Shown in pieces: positions 36,067-48,333 of a DNA stretch of 64,000 nt; position 1 is the first letter of the stretch, and the number at the start of each line of letters is the position of its first letter. Origin of the DNA: Amorphophallus konjac (lineage: Eukaryota > Streptophyta > Magnoliopsida > Alismatales > Araceae). The translations under genes were made by a program, and so were the position numbers. The stretch lies in NCBI GenBank assembly GCA_022559845.1, contig CM040121.1, positions 343,330,243 through 343,394,242 on the forward strand, given 5' to 3'. The notes beneath the pieces are model-generated. The model was not told where the DNA came from, did no database searches, and saw only the letters and a list, made by a program, of their open reading frames with translations.

Positions 36067-36289
36067 TGGGAAATTCTGACATCCATTTGCTGTCACAAAT
36101 TCATTGGAGATATGTCGTAAAATTAATTTTTGACGTATTGCCGACGGAATATGGACGTTGGAAACCTTACATCGCAAATTTCTGATGTATTAAAATAGCG
36201 TCGTCAATTCGTCCGAAATTACCGACGAAACTATATCGTCGAAGTTATGGTGGCTATTTATGTCGGTAAGTAATAATACAAAAATTAAT

Positions 36290-36830
36290 CAATCATTGCG
36301 ACGGAACATAATTTAGTTGAAAATTAGTCTAAAGTTTTCGACGTATTTTCGACAGAAAAATTATGTCGTCGTAAAGATTTGGGTTAAATTAGTTCCAACG
36401 AAAGTTATTTTGATCAGAAATACGTCGTTAATTTTTGACGTATTTCAATCGGATAAGTAGTACGTTGAAAACCTGTGGGTCAAATTAGTTCCGACCAACT
36501 GTTATTGTGTCGAAAATACGTCATGAATGTTCCACGCATTTGAGACTGATAATTAATACATCAGAACTGATGTGGATCAAATTAGTTCCGACGAACCTAC
36601 CTTGGGTCGAAAATACGTCGTTAATGTTCGACGTATTTGAGACGGATAATTAATACGTCGGAACTCATGTGGCTCAAATTACATTCGACGAACATTTAGT
36701 TGGTCGAAAATACGTCTGAACCTTTCGACCGATTTGCGCTGGAAAATAAATACGTCAGGAAATAAGTGCGTGAAATTGGTTCCGATGAATTGTTAGTTGG
36801 TCAAAATTCCGTCGAAAACTTTCTCCACAT
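36290..36830. repeat. CACTA subterminal repeats, about 96-bp period
   Basis: About five units each contain AAATTAGTTCCGAC, TCGAAAATACGTCG and TTCGACGTATTTGAGACGG variants (unit marks near 36388, 36481, 36578, 36674 and 36771). ACGTCG-type motifs occur in both orientations. In En/Spm such repeats bind the element's regulatory protein. Confidence 0.75.
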
Positions 36831-37288
36831 TTTTTATATATTTTAAAATTTTAAAAACCTGTTTAAATTTACAATTATACACCACAATTGATGTAACTCA
36901 ACGTAAAACACGTAATAAACAACATATACAACACACAATAGGATAAAGTCCTATTGTAAATTACAATAAAGAACATCCACAAGATATAAATCTTTGAATA
37001 AAAAAAGTTACAGTTACATTAATTGAAATGTATCATTTTTTCACAATATCATCAAAAAAATCAAGAGATATCCGCTGTATCATCCTCATTCGTCATTCGT
37101 AACATCTCCACCATCACCGGCTGTAGGAGGATCCTACATCACAAAAAAATAATAATAAATAGATTTAAATAAATATAATTATTAATAAATCTAGTTAAAT
37201 ATCTTTTTGATTTTCTAAATTTGAAAGTAGATAACATGAAGATGATTTCTTTCACTCTCAAAGCTAAATTCTTTGAACTAAGTAGTAA

Positions 37289-38638
37289 TGTTATTATTGT
37301 GCCATGTGGTTTTGATGATGTCTAACACTATGAGTCATATTATGATAATGATTTTTTATATCATGAATTTGATGTGTGCTGGCTAATGTCCAAATATTTT
37401 ATAATGTCTTGAACAACATTTTCATATGATGGCTTCAAGAGTTGTAATGTCAATGCTATGAATGCTTGAACTGTTATGTCTGTATGCTTGAAGAATGTCT
37501 GTTTAAAGAACTGTAATATCTGAAGAATTCAGGTAAGCATAAGCATGGCAGTGTCACAGTAGCCCTAGAAGCAACTCTGCAGAAGAAGCCTCCAATCGCT
37601 GAAGAAACAAGCTGATATATCACCTTAAGATAGACTTTGTACCCGCTGAAGAATAAGGGTGAAAAATATCCCTTAAGGCTGACAAATGTGCATTACGGGT
37701 GACAGATACCACCTTAAGGGTAACAAATAGATGGACTAGGTGAATAATAGGCAACAGTGGTGACAAATAGCAGTGCAATGGTGAATAATAGGCAGCATGT
37801 GTGAAACAACTGAAAACCAAGAACCTCAAGCCGACTCGGAAGGGCTTACAAGTCGACTTCTGACAGAAGAATTCACAGAATGAAAGAAGACTTGTTAGCT
37901 GTGGATTAAGGGTGAAAATGGGTGGATAAAGCAGACAAATGGCTATATAGTAGTGTGAAATGGTTGTTCAGTGGCTTAAAGTGGCTCATGGCTATGACAT
38001 TTGAAGAATGATCAAACTGGTTGAAGAGAATGATTCCCTCTGTGCTTTAGAGGAAGAGAGGACTGGTCCTCTGGTTGTGGGTAACTGGGTGTTACTCACG
38101 GTTCCTTCTAATTTGATCTGAAGAAGAGAGGAGAGTGTTCTTCTAGGTCAAGCTGTAAGTCAGCGTTTGTTTGCAGACTGAGTCTGCGGTTATTATTGTT
38201 ACAAGCGAAAGCCACACTCAAGTTTGAGTGTGGGGTGGACATAGATCTGCATGGCAGATCGAATCACCTAAAAATTTTGTGCACTATGATTTGCATTGGT
38301 GTGATTGGCCCTTATCATCTTCCTCCATTCATAGGTTTGCGTATGAACATATCTTCCCTATACGCTAAGTGATTGTATTGCAGTCTATTAGATCTGTCTG
38401 ATCTGAGTGGATTCTGAGAGATAGCATTCTCTTAGTTAGTGCATTCTTGTCACTTTCATTTATATTGTTCTCACAGATATCATCTGAGCTCGTGGTTTGA
38501 TAGCTGAATGTTAAATTGTCTTAGGCTTAAAAATTGAGGTTACAATTTTTATAAGATCTATTCACCCCTCCCTCTAGATCCTGCTGCGCACACATATTCA
38601 TATACTTGCTTCCAGCTTTGCCTATAGAGCACACAACA
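37289..38638 (+). mobile_element. Sirevirus-type LTR remnant with PBS, inside the CACTA element
   Basis: It starts TGTTATTATTGTGCC and ends CACACAACA. Directly after it, TTGGTATCACAGATAC (38639-38654) looks like a mutated Met-tRNA primer site. TATATAG at about 37944, the two-hairpin structure, and CACCCCTCCCTCTAGATCC (38563-38581) are the lineage marks. No matching 5-bp duplication is found, so it is a remnant of a longer insertion rather than a clean solo LTR. It carries GGTGACAAATAG-type motifs (37660-37800). Confidence 0.7.
38212..38268 (+). ncRNA. Two-hairpin structure of the LTR leader (37.3 kb LTR copy)
   Basis: A perfect 10-bp stem pairs CCACACTCAA (38212-38221) with TTGAGTGTGG (38224-38233). 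GGTGG (38234-38238) faces TCACC (38264-38268) with one G-U pair. The inner stem is GATCTGC/GCAGATC (38244-38260). Confidence 0.6.
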
Positions 38639-40239
38639 TTGGTATCACAGATACTCCTCTATTATAACTCTAAAGTCTACGAAATTAAAAATTAAATTAA
38701 ATACTCACATGAGAGGGCTGTGGTGTGCTCGAGGGTGCTCCCTGAGATAAAATCCCCGCCTGGGCCAAGAGGTTAGCAACCACCCGAGTAAAGCGTGCCT
38801 CCATGTGTTCCTCGACTAGGTCTACCGCATGTTCGACGATGGATGTAATCTGGCTCGTAGAAGTGTCGATGGAGGGAGTAGAGAAGGAACTGCTACCGGG
38901 GTAGGACGAAGCTGAGCCCGGAGAAGATGCTAGAATCGGGCTGGTGTCCAAGCTCTGCCCAAAACCGTATACTCGTCCTTTCTTCGGTGGGCCGGCTGCT
39001 GCTACCCATGCCTCAAGATCTAGTTGCGGCCACTGCGTCTCCTCATCCCCATACTTTTCAGTCATATGCCTATCATATGACTCCTGCAAATTGCATAAAA
39101 AATATTATAAATATCATATTAATCAATCATATTTAAAAATAGAAATAGAAAAGAAATGTATATGTATATAATCTTACCACTACCGAGTGAGCTCTCTCGC
39201 TCACATACCGATCTGTCCCCTTCTTTTGGTGAACTGTAGCAAATAAATCACGGTACGAGACCGTACCACCCCTCTTCTTTTCCTATTACACATGTTATAG
39301 AGAATAAATAGGGACATATAAGAAATAAATTATAATAAAATTAAGAAGATTACTTACCAATCTCTCCTTCTGGGTCGCGAAGGAAACGGATCCAGAAGTA
39401 TGGAGATGCACGTCTAGATGTAACGCTCGTGCGGCTTTGGCTTTTACGGATTTGGCCATCCAATTAGGCTCAGCACATCTATCACAGAGGTCCTCCCAGT
39501 GCTCCCTCCTCATCCATGTGGGGTCGTGTGCCTTCCAAAGGCCACGGTCCTCGCTCCCCCCGGCTAGAGCCTTGGCACATTCTCGACAGCCATGTAAATG
39601 ATGCTTATAATTTACAGTTCCTGTGGCCTCCCATAAACATCGAGCTCGTCCGGCGTCAGCTCGCCTCACAAACTGATATCCTTGCTGTCAAGAATTCAAA
39701 TTTTATAAGTTAGTGGATTGAAATTGTGGAGTTGGGAAATATGTAATTTAAAAGATTAAATCGTATACCAGGAACTCATCATACAATCGATCGCGGATAT
39801 CCTGAGGAAACTTTCGAAATGACTTATATGGGCCGGTCACATGTCGCTCAATAATGTTGGTAATAAAACGAGAAGTCTCACTGGGCTCTACTTTATCCCT
39901 GGAATTATAAATGTTAAAATGATAGCCAACAATTATATATATAGTTGATGGATAGATAGCGAACATAATTCATGAGTTTAAATATTTATCCAGAGATCCA
40001 ACATGGCTTGCGTCCCTCTTGCAACACCACATGCTCGCCCTCGTGATGGCTAACAGCATCGTCTACCTGTTGTGTGTCCGGGTGGGCGGACGAGCCAACT
40101 ATCGCAGGTGGTGTGCCCGACATACCTGTTACAAGTAAAATAGAAGTAGTTAATCAGAATTTAGCTCATTATTAAATAAAAATTTTCAACAAGTAAACAT
40201 ATAGAATTCTTATCATTTAACTAAGAATTTAAATAAACA

Positions 40240-41980
40240 TAGCAGTAGAATGTGATGGAAGTGGTGTACTCTATAGACCTGATGTAGAGGCACTCAAACT
40301 TGTAAACAAAAAATATCGTGAGCAAAATAAAGTGCATATTCACTACTCATTTATCTAAGAATTTAAATAAACATACCCGCAGTTGTTGGCGTGGGCGGTG
40401 CACTCTGTGTACCTGGTGCGGAGACATAAAATATCGTGAGCAAAATAAAGTGCATATTCACTACTCATTTATCTAAGTGATGTGTGGAAGGATAGGATAT
40501 AGAGGGGTGGTGAATATATCCCCCGATTAAAAACTATGCCCAAATTAAAATAAAAAATCTGGCGCTACCCAATTTTAAAACATAATGAACAATATGTTAA
40601 CAAGAGTTTACGTAGAACATACGTTGAACACTTAAGCACTTAAGCTAATGTCTCCGTTGACACCTATTTTTCACCCTTAAGAGAGTATATGTCACCCATA
40701 GCAGTCTATTTGTCAGCCTTATGTGTGCATTTGTCGTCCTTAGCTTCTTCTGCTGGCGGGTAAACACAAGTGGACTTCCCCTTCATGCAGCTTCAACACT
40801 TCACACATATTCAGTGCTACAACCTATTTTTCACCCGTAGAGAGCTATTTGACAGTCTTACCTCTCTATTTGTCACCACTAATGAGTCATTTGTCTGCCT
40901 TATCTTCCTGCCTTCCCTTGTATGAATCTTAATAGATTTGTTCATCATTTCTAAAGAATTCAGACTTTGACTGCACAGACTTGGGTTGACCACTCTCTTA
41001 GCTCCATTGACTGTGCGTTGACTACGTTACCATGTTGACTTTTCTTCATTTCTTGAGAAAATAACTGGCTTTCAGCATGTTCTATGTGCAACTGTCAACC
41101 TGTTCTTTGTGCAATTTAGAAGTAAACTACACACACAAAATCATTATAGCTCCATGGATGATTCTACATCAACAAAACACATTGACTATCCACATGAAAA
41201 GTATACATGAATCTAAATTTTGACAGCATCCCAGGCATGGAGCCGAAACACTAAGCATTTAAATAAACATACGCGCAGCAGTTGGTGGGGGCAGTGCACT
41301 CTGTGTACTGAGTGCATATATTTAAAATATCATGAACAAAATAAAGTGCTAAGTCACTACTCATTCATGAACGATCTTAAATAAACATACCCGCAGCATG
41401 TGGTGGGGTCGGTGTACTCTGTGTACATGGTGCAGAGACATAAACTATCATTACTAAAACGAATTACATATTCACTACTCATTTATCTAAGAATTTAAAT
41501 AAACCGACCCGCAGCAGGTGGTGGGGGCGGTGTAATCTGTGTACCTGGTGCCATAAACACAAACTATCATTACCAAAACGAAGTGTATATTCACTACTCA
41601 TTTATCTAAGAATTTAAATAAACAGACCTGCAACAGGTGGTGGGGGCGGTGTAATCTGTGTACCTGTTGCCATAAACACAAACTATCATTACCAAAACGA
41701 AGTGCATATTCACTACTCATTTATCTAAGAATTTAAATAAACATACCAGTAGCAGGTGGTGGGGGCGGTGTAATCTGTGTACCTGGTGCAGAGACATAAA
41801 CTATCATTACCAAAATAATATGCATAACTCATTTATCTAAGAATTTAAATAAACAGACCCACAGCAGGTGGTGGGGGCGGTGTAATCTGTGTACCTGGTG
41901 CCATAAACACAAACTATCATTACCAAAACAAAGTGCATATTCACTACTCATTTATCTAAGAATTTAAATAAACATACCGG
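40240..41980 (-). repeat. Eight tandem copies of a short exon-intron unit in the CACTA second gene
   Basis: Units of about 116-120 bp, starting near 40256, 40380, 41275, 41391, 41511, 41630, 41749 and 41861. Each has a 36-nt exon (minus strand, reading GTQITPPPPPAA or a variant), with an AG before and GTATGTTTATTT after. An AT-rich intron with the same sequence in every unit follows. The exon length is a multiple of three, so copies can be gained or lost without a frame change. The 40478-41250 LTR sits between the second and third copies. Confidence 0.75.
40478..41250 (-). mobile_element. 773-bp solo LTR with 5-bp target duplication
   Basis: Plus strand TGATGTGTGG...GAGCCGAAACA, flanked by CTAAG at 40473-40477 and 41251-41255. 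On the minus strand its end carries ATATATTCACCACCCCTC, the Sirevirus-type LTR mark. TTTGTCA(C/G)CCTTA motifs link it to the 37.3 kb LTR family. It lacks a clear promoter block and the two-hairpin structure, so it may be shortened. Confidence 0.85.
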
Positions 41981-42148
41981 TAGAACCCCTTCCGGAACCA
42001 CCTCTCCTCGAAGATCCGGTACGACCTCGAACCATCTAATTATTGACAACAATTAAAGTAGTGCATATTAGTCCACAACTAATTACGAGGAGAGGTGGCA
42101 ATTAATAATGATAAGAAGTGCATATATGTTAAATTTCTTACAAAATAT

Positions 42149-45100
42149 TCAATCATTATCTATTTCATCTTCAGATGATGAAGATATATCAAACTCAGCC
42201 TCATCTTCATCATCTTCCTCATTCTCACTAGATTCATACTCTTCTTCCTCAGAGGACTCCTCCTGCCCAACAATTGTTTCATTTAGCTCAGTTGGATTGA
42301 CTTCTTCCACTTCATCCTCCATAAACAACCGAAGTGGCTCGTCAGATTCGATCACATGAAGATTAGAAGCAACCAAGTCTGCAGTGTCACCCTCGTCTGA
42401 TTGAAAAAATTTGGCACTAGAATCCTCTAAGACACTTTCAATCAGATCTAACTCATCATTAGGCACAAGTCTTGGTTTTACCCTACAAACTACCCACCAA
42501 TCTTTATTCTTGGACGATGAATAACTTGAATAATACACTCGATGGGCTTGTGCGGCCAAAATGAACGGCTCATAGGTATTCAATTTTGATCTATGTTTGA
42601 CATCGACAATCTCATATATTGCGTCGTTTTGAACTAAATGAGGATCAAACCAATGACACTTAAAAAGGAATATATGCTTGCCTTTTCCGAGATACTATAA
42701 TTCTATGACCTCCTCAAGAATACCATAGTAATCAAGATCATTTTTTTATATTTACTACCTTTCACGCATACGCCGCTATTCATCGTAGACTTATTTCATC
42801 CATAATCTCTGGTGTGAAATCTATAACCATTCACAAAAAATCCTGGATAGGTATGCGTGACCTTCGAAGGTCCATAACTTATCGCCCAGACTCTTTCATC
42901 AGTAACATAACCTTCTTCAACCTATGAATATAAACCACGTTACTTTTCTTTTGATACGTGCATACACCTCAAGCTTTGTGGAATTGGTAGATTGACACTT
43001 ACTTGATCTTTAAGCCATTTGGGAAAAGATCTCTCTCGTTCATTTTGAACCTCCATGTCATTGAGGTGTGGACATTGAGTAATTAATTCTGAATCAAATT
43101 GCCTGCAATGTTGAATGCAACATCACCGTAAATGGGAGGAAGAACGTCAAGATGCTTATAAATTTTCGGGAGCTGCGGAGTTGATGACTCACTCAACATA
43201 AGGTTCAATCTCAGCACAGTTCAGGAGAACATATATCTCTGCGGCCAACAACTCTATGTCCTCTAATATGCGATTCGAACAACATCCGAATGCATGTCCT
43301 GGATACTTAAATATGGACAACCGGTCGGACGGACCCACCTCTCCTCCATTATCATTACGTGGAGGTCGATTGCGGCGAGTTTGAATTTTGGGTTCGAAGT
43401 ACATCGAACAGAACTTTGAAATTTCTTCAATAATATACGCCCCGGTAATCGAACCCTCTACTTTAGCCTTGTTGCAAACCTTCATTTTCAGGTCATACAT
43501 ACACATATGACAACAATTCATATGACAATGACATACAGTGACAATGACAGACACATGTAACTACTGTCAAATAATCAGTAAATACATACTGATTACCTCT
43601 CAAATGGATACATCCATCGAAATTTAACCGGTCCTCCAACTTTGGGCTCGTATGGCAAGTGGATAATCAGGTGCTCCATGGAATCGAAGAACGCAGGGGG
43701 AAATATCTTCTCCAACTTGCATACCGTCGTGACCACATTCTGTTCCATAGTTTGCACGTCCCCAAGTTTGAGTTCTGATGCACATAGAATCCTAAAAAAC
43801 TGACTCAACTCAGTCAATGCTCCCCATATAGGCTTTGACAATATGCCATGGAATGTAATGGGCAGAAGTCTCTCCATGAACACACAGCAGTCATGACTTT
43901 TCAATCCATATATTTTTCCCTCATTGACATTCACACAACGGGCTATGCTAGACACATATCGATCAGGGAATCTTAATTGCTTCAGCCACTGGCACAGTTC
44001 ATTGATCTGTGTGTCTTTCAACATGTAAGCTGCTTTAGGTTGCACAACTTTGCCCGGTACCGACAGCAATTCTAACTCTGGTCATTTGCAAAGTATCTTC
44101 AAGTCCGCTCGTGCCTTGGCATTGTCCTTTGTTTTGGCTTTCACGTTCATGATGGTGTTGAACACATTATCAAAGACATTCTTCTCAACATGCATGACGT
44201 CCAAGTTGTGCCGTATCAAAAGGGCTGACCAGTAAGGCAATTCCCAGAAGATACTTTTCTTCACCCAATTGTGATCCTCTCCAAATCCACGAAGATGTCG
44301 TGTACTACCCGACAATTGCACTATATCTGGTAAGTTTTGCACCTGTGCCACCATTTGTCGACCAGACATCTGTTCCAAGTTTGATACATCCATTTCAACT
44401 ATGTTCTTAATGAATGAGTCCTTTTACCTTCGGAATGGATGGTCAATTGGTATAAATCATTGATGATAATCGAACCAGCATGATTTCTTATCATATTTCA
44501 GGACAAAGGATTTGGTATCAGCCATACAGTAAGGACATGCCAACCTCCCGTGTGTGCTCCAGCCAGATAGCATTCCATATATAAGGAAGTCACTTATTGT
44601 CCACATCAATGCAGCCTTCATAGTGAAATTTTATTTTCTATACGCATCATAAGTAACAACTCCATCATTCCATAATCTTTTCAACTCATCAATCAGTGGC
44701 CTAAGATATATGTCCAAATTTTTTCCTGGATTTTTTGGACCTGGAATCACCAAAGTTAAGAAAAGGTTCTCTCGCTTCATGCACATGCCCGGCGGAAGGT
44801 TGTACGGCGTCATGAACACTGGACAACATGAGTAAGATGCCACTGAACCTCTAAATGGGTTGAAGCCATCTGTGCATAAACCTAACATAACATTATGTGG
44901 CTCGTAAGTAAAAGCAGTATACGTACGATTGAAATGAGCCCAGGCTTCACCGTCGGCGGGATGACTGATTATATCATCTACACGACCTACTCTCTCCGTG
45001 TGCCATATCATGTGTCGAGCTGTCTTTGACGACATATACATCCGCTGCAATCTGGGCATGAGAGGGAAGTACCGTAGTGACTTGTAAGGCACATCCTTCT

Positions 45101-45848
45101 GCTTTGAATTGTCCCCTCTCTTAGGTTTAAATCTATCATGCTAACAAATATCACATGATCTTTTATCTACATTATCTTCATAATATAGCATACAGTGATT
45201 AGGGCATGCATCTATTTTTTGGTATTCGAGCCCTAACTCATTAACCATCTTCTTTGCACGGTAAAAAATTTCAGGCAGCTTCCCATCTTGAGGTTGCATA
45301 CTCTTGATAAGGAGGAGCATACGGTCAAAACAATTCTCACTAAGGTGAAATTCGGATTTCAAATTCAACAACTGTGAGACAGCAGACAACCGAGTGTGAT
45401 TTTCACAACCATCCCACAGCGGCTCATCAGCATCCCGAAGTAACTGATAAAATCTTTCACCCAACTTGTTTGGTGGTTCTTCGTTGTACATGTGTTCCCC
45501 TTGTACATTAAAGTTAGGGCCAGTAGCATCGAGTACCATGTCTGCATAGGTACTTATGCTTGCAACATTGCCGGGCTCATACGACCAGAACTCCTCACCA
45601 TGACACACCCAAATCATATAACCTTTCGTGAACCCTTTCCTGTATAAATGAGCTTGCACATCCCATGGTGAATGAAATCTCTTATTTTTACAACGTAAAC
45701 AAGGGCATCGAATGTTACCACACTGGTCCACTGTTGTTAGATGCCCTAATACAAACTGAATAAAACTATCAACTCCATCCTTAAACTCCTCTGACACCAC
45801 TCCGTCAACTACTCTGCGATTCATCCATGAACGATCAATTCTAGCCAT
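42149..45848 (-). pseudogene. CACTA tnp2 transposase gene (Transpos_assoc, Tnp2, DUF4218, DUF4216)
   Basis: It starts MARIDRSWMNRR (ATG 45848). Transposase-associated domain: FIQFVLGHLTTVDQCGNIRC and CPCLRCKNKRFHS. Tnp2 core: LGLCTDGFNPFRG, SYSCCPVFMTPYNLPPGMC and, near 44210, HNLDVMHVEKNVFDN, its most diagnostic motif. DUF4218: FHGILSKPIWGALTELSQFF and EHLIIHLPYEPKVGGP (44069-43593). After an intron the 43550-43189 exon and DUF4216 (VYYSSYSSSKNKDWWVVCRV) lead to an acidic Glu/Ser tail. TAG near 45140, TAA near 44630 and others break the frame. The protein would cut and join the transposon ends. Confidence 0.85.
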
Positions 45849-46255
45849 ATTTACCTAACATATTAAAAAAATCATATCAATATGTCTTATCACTACATCT
45901 AAAAAAATATCGTGTACATCTCCCCTAAATATTGACTATTTTCCACACTTGTACATCCTGTTTGGTCACATATACATCCATATCCACATCCACTTTCACT
46001 TCCATATTCACACACCATGGTTGACATCGACATCATCTTCTGGAAAAATCATTAACATACTCGCATTCACATACACATTTTCTTACATATCGGCATCCAC
46101 ACCTGTCTACCAATTTAATTCACATCCAAGCATACTAATCGCATATATCATAACAAAAGTTTTGAAGGGGCAAAAATGAAAAAAGGGTCATATCCACATT
46201 TACGCACACACATTTATACCCACATTTATGCACTTAAAAGTAATATCTATGCAAC
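45849..46255. other. 5' flank of the tnp2 gene
   Basis: No gene. The sequence is rich in CACAT/CCATAT repeats. Subterminal repeats like those at 36290-36830 are not present. Confidence 0.4.
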
Positions 46256-46296
46256 TCTTGAGTACATATTACTTGGGGGATAATATGTACTCAAGA
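46256..46296. repeat. Perfect 16-bp inverted repeat (foldback)
   Basis: Arms TCTTGAGTACATATTA (46256-46271) and its reverse complement (46281-46296), with a 9-base loop CTTGGGGGA. Sits at the change from CACTA sequence to GC-rich DNA. Confidence 0.8.
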
Positions 46297-46729
46297 AGGG
46301 GGGCCAATGGGAGAGGGAGACAGGGGAATACCTGTGGTGGGGGGGCGTCCACCGGAAAGAATTTGACCGCCGCCGCTGTCGGAGCTCACCTCCGCCCGCC
46401 CTCGCCACTCTGCCGCCCCCAGGTAAGAGATTGAGAGGCGGGTGCGATCGTGAGAGAGGAAAGGGATGCAGTGGTTGAAGGAGGAAGAAGGGGGAATGAC
46501 TAAGGAGGTCAGGAGAGGGGTCGTCTGCCTGTTCTTGTCTCTTTTTATTTGGCGCCATATTTTCATTTGGCGCCATGTTTAAATTCATTCATTCGTGATT
46601 TTTTGTCATTCATTCATTTCTTCCTATAAAAGGATAAAATCTCCCTCAGTAAAAAATATCATTAGATCTAAAAAAAATATTATTTAATATTTTGAGATCT
46701 GTAATTTAGAAATTTTTAAATTTTTATGG
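46297..46729. other. GC-rich unassigned stretch
   Basis: ORFs on the minus strand here are Pro/Arg-rich and low in complexity; I do not recognise a product. Contains two TTTGGCGCCAT sequences (46548 and 46565) and a TATAAAAGGAT (46625). Confidence 0.4.
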
Positions 46730-48333
46730 CCGATAAGCCGATTCCTATAAAAAGAAGAGAGAGCGTGTTGAAAAGCCTAGCTACCTTCAAAGCAGGGTTT
46801 GTGGTCTCGACCGACCCGACCGTCCCGGTCACGGCCCGGGACGGGTCGGTGCATATTCGCTCTGTGTCGGTCCATCTCGTAAAATGTTAAAATAAAAAAA
46901 GACTCTTTATATATATAATATATATAATTATACAACAAAGTAAAAAAATACTCTTTATATCTATAATATATATATAATAAAATATTAAAATAATGAAGCA
47001 TCCCGATCACGACCCACTACTTGGGCGTCCCGCCCACCACTTGGGTGGGGTCGGGACGTGCGGGTCGAGGCATCCCGAAGCGGGACGTCAAACCCTGCTT
47101 GACCGATAAGTCGATTCCTATAAAAGGAAGAGACAGCGTGTTGAAAAGCCTAGCTACCTTGAAAGGCCCACACCGGGGTGCGAAAAGGTACTCAGAGGCA
47201 TATCGGTCACATGTTGACCATTTCCTTATTGTTCCGTGCCCCCGCCAAACTCATGTGTTTTGAATTTACCGTCACGTCTATAATGAAATTTCGGGAGCTA
47301 GGGCTCCTCGCGGGGAATGCCACGTGGAAGCACTGAAGTGCCATAATCAAATATCATTGTATCTTTTATCAGTTTTACTCATGATAGGGCGTGCCAATCA
47401 CTTGTGTATAACAATGTGTTCAGGTTCCAAGACTGGAATGGTCTGGACTAACCGAAGGTGCGCTCCTTCTGATCACTAAGCAGACGATGGTGGGCATCGG
47501 GTCGGGACTGGCGACCCGCCGTGCCATAAAGGTCGATCACGGCGATAAGAGCGGAAAACATTTGATTAATCGCCAACCAATGGGGCTGCATGGCCGATAA
47601 GTCGATTCCTATAAAAGGAAGAGGTAGCGTGTTGAAAAGTCTAGCTACCTTGAAAGGCCCACATTGGGGTGCGAAAAGGTACTCAGAAGCGTATCAATAA
47701 CATGTTGACCATTTCCTTATTGTTCCGTCCCCCGCCAAACTCATGTGTTTTGAATTTACCGTCCCGTCTATAATGAATTTTCGGGAGCTAGACCTCCTCG
47801 CGGGGAATGCCACGTGGAAGCACTCAGGTGCCATAATCAAATATCATTGTATCTTTTATCAGTTTTACTCACGATAGGGCGTGCCAATCACTTGTGTGTG
47901 ATAATGTGTTCAGGTTCCATGATTGGAATGGTCTGGACTAACCGAAGGTGCGCTCCTTCTGATCACTAAGTAGACGATGGTGGGCATCGGGTCAGGACTG
48001 GCGACCCGCCGTGCCATAAAGGTCGATCACAGCGATAAGAGGGGAAAACGTTTGATTAATCGCTAAGCAATGGGGTTGCATGGCCGATAAGTCGATTCCT
48101 ATAAAAGGAAGAGACAGCATGGAGAAAAGCCTAGCTACCTTGAAAGGCCCACATCGGGGTGCGAAAAGGTACTCAGAGGCGTATCGGTCACATGTTGACC
48201 ATTTTCTTATTGTTCTGGGCCCCTATCAAACTCATGTATTTTGAATTTACCGTCACGTCTATAATGAATTTTTGGGAGCTAGGACTCCTCGCGGGGAATG
48301 CCACATGGAAGCACTCAGGTGCCATAATCAACG
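46730..48333. repeat. 490-bp tandem repeat, 3 copies plus a partial one
   Basis: The unit start CCGATAAGTCGATTCC recurs at 47103, 47594 and 48084 (periods 491 and 490), with a diverged partial unit at 46730. Each unit has CCTATAAAAGGAAGAG, a TATA-like sequence, then AAAGGCCCACA(C/T)(C/T)GGGG, and later CCACGTGGAAGCACT (changed in the third unit). The third copy ends at ATAATCAA (about 48333) and is joined to unrelated GC-rich sequence. No ORF is conserved among units. Confidence 0.85.
46793..47097. mobile_element. Small inverted-repeat element (MITE-like) inside the first repeat unit
   Basis: Ends CAGGGTTTG (46793) and CAAACCCTG (47089-47097), with GC-rich subterminal and AT-rich central parts, 305 bp. 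CAGGG ends suggest a hAT-type MITE, but no clean 8-bp duplication is seen. The element joins two different points of the 490-bp unit. Confidence 0.4.

Larger units (their letters stand above)
37060..42035 (-). pseudogene. CACTA second gene (Ptta/En/Spm-type, PF03004-like), multi-exon
   Basis: A probable start at ATG 42035 gives MVRGRTGSSRRGGSGRG, then an intron. Next come a series of repeated short exons (see 40240-41980), an exon near 40130-39990 (GMSGTPPAIVGSS), 39966-39770 (KFPQDIRDRLYDEFLVY), 39685-39360 (WMRREHWEDLCDRCAEPNW, LHTSGSVSFATQKERL), 39282-39180 and 39083-38700 (ESYDRHMTEKYGDEETQW, then a Ser/Pro-rich stretch). A last exon may lie at about 37140-37060. The motifs match the plant Ptta/En/Spm transposase family, thought to act as the DNA-binding partner of tnp2. 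Two LTRs interrupt it. Confidence 0.7.
36053..46255 (-). mobile_element. CACTA (En/Spm) DNA transposon; right end not identified
   Basis: The left end CACTACAAGAAAAATGGG (36053) is the canonical CACTA terminus, followed by subterminal repeats. Two genes are read leftward: tnp2 transposase (45848-42149) and an En/Spm-type second gene (42035 to about 37060). The matching inverted end (TTTTTCTTGTAGTG) is not seen to the right, so the right border at about 46255 is a guess. Two LTR insertions lie inside the second gene. Premature stops suggest it is dead. Confidence 0.8.

Noticed and set aside
46247..46588. 113-codon minus-strand ORF as a host gene
   Set aside because: Pro/Arg/Ser-rich, low complexity, no recognisable domain, and it begins inside a foldback next to a transposon.
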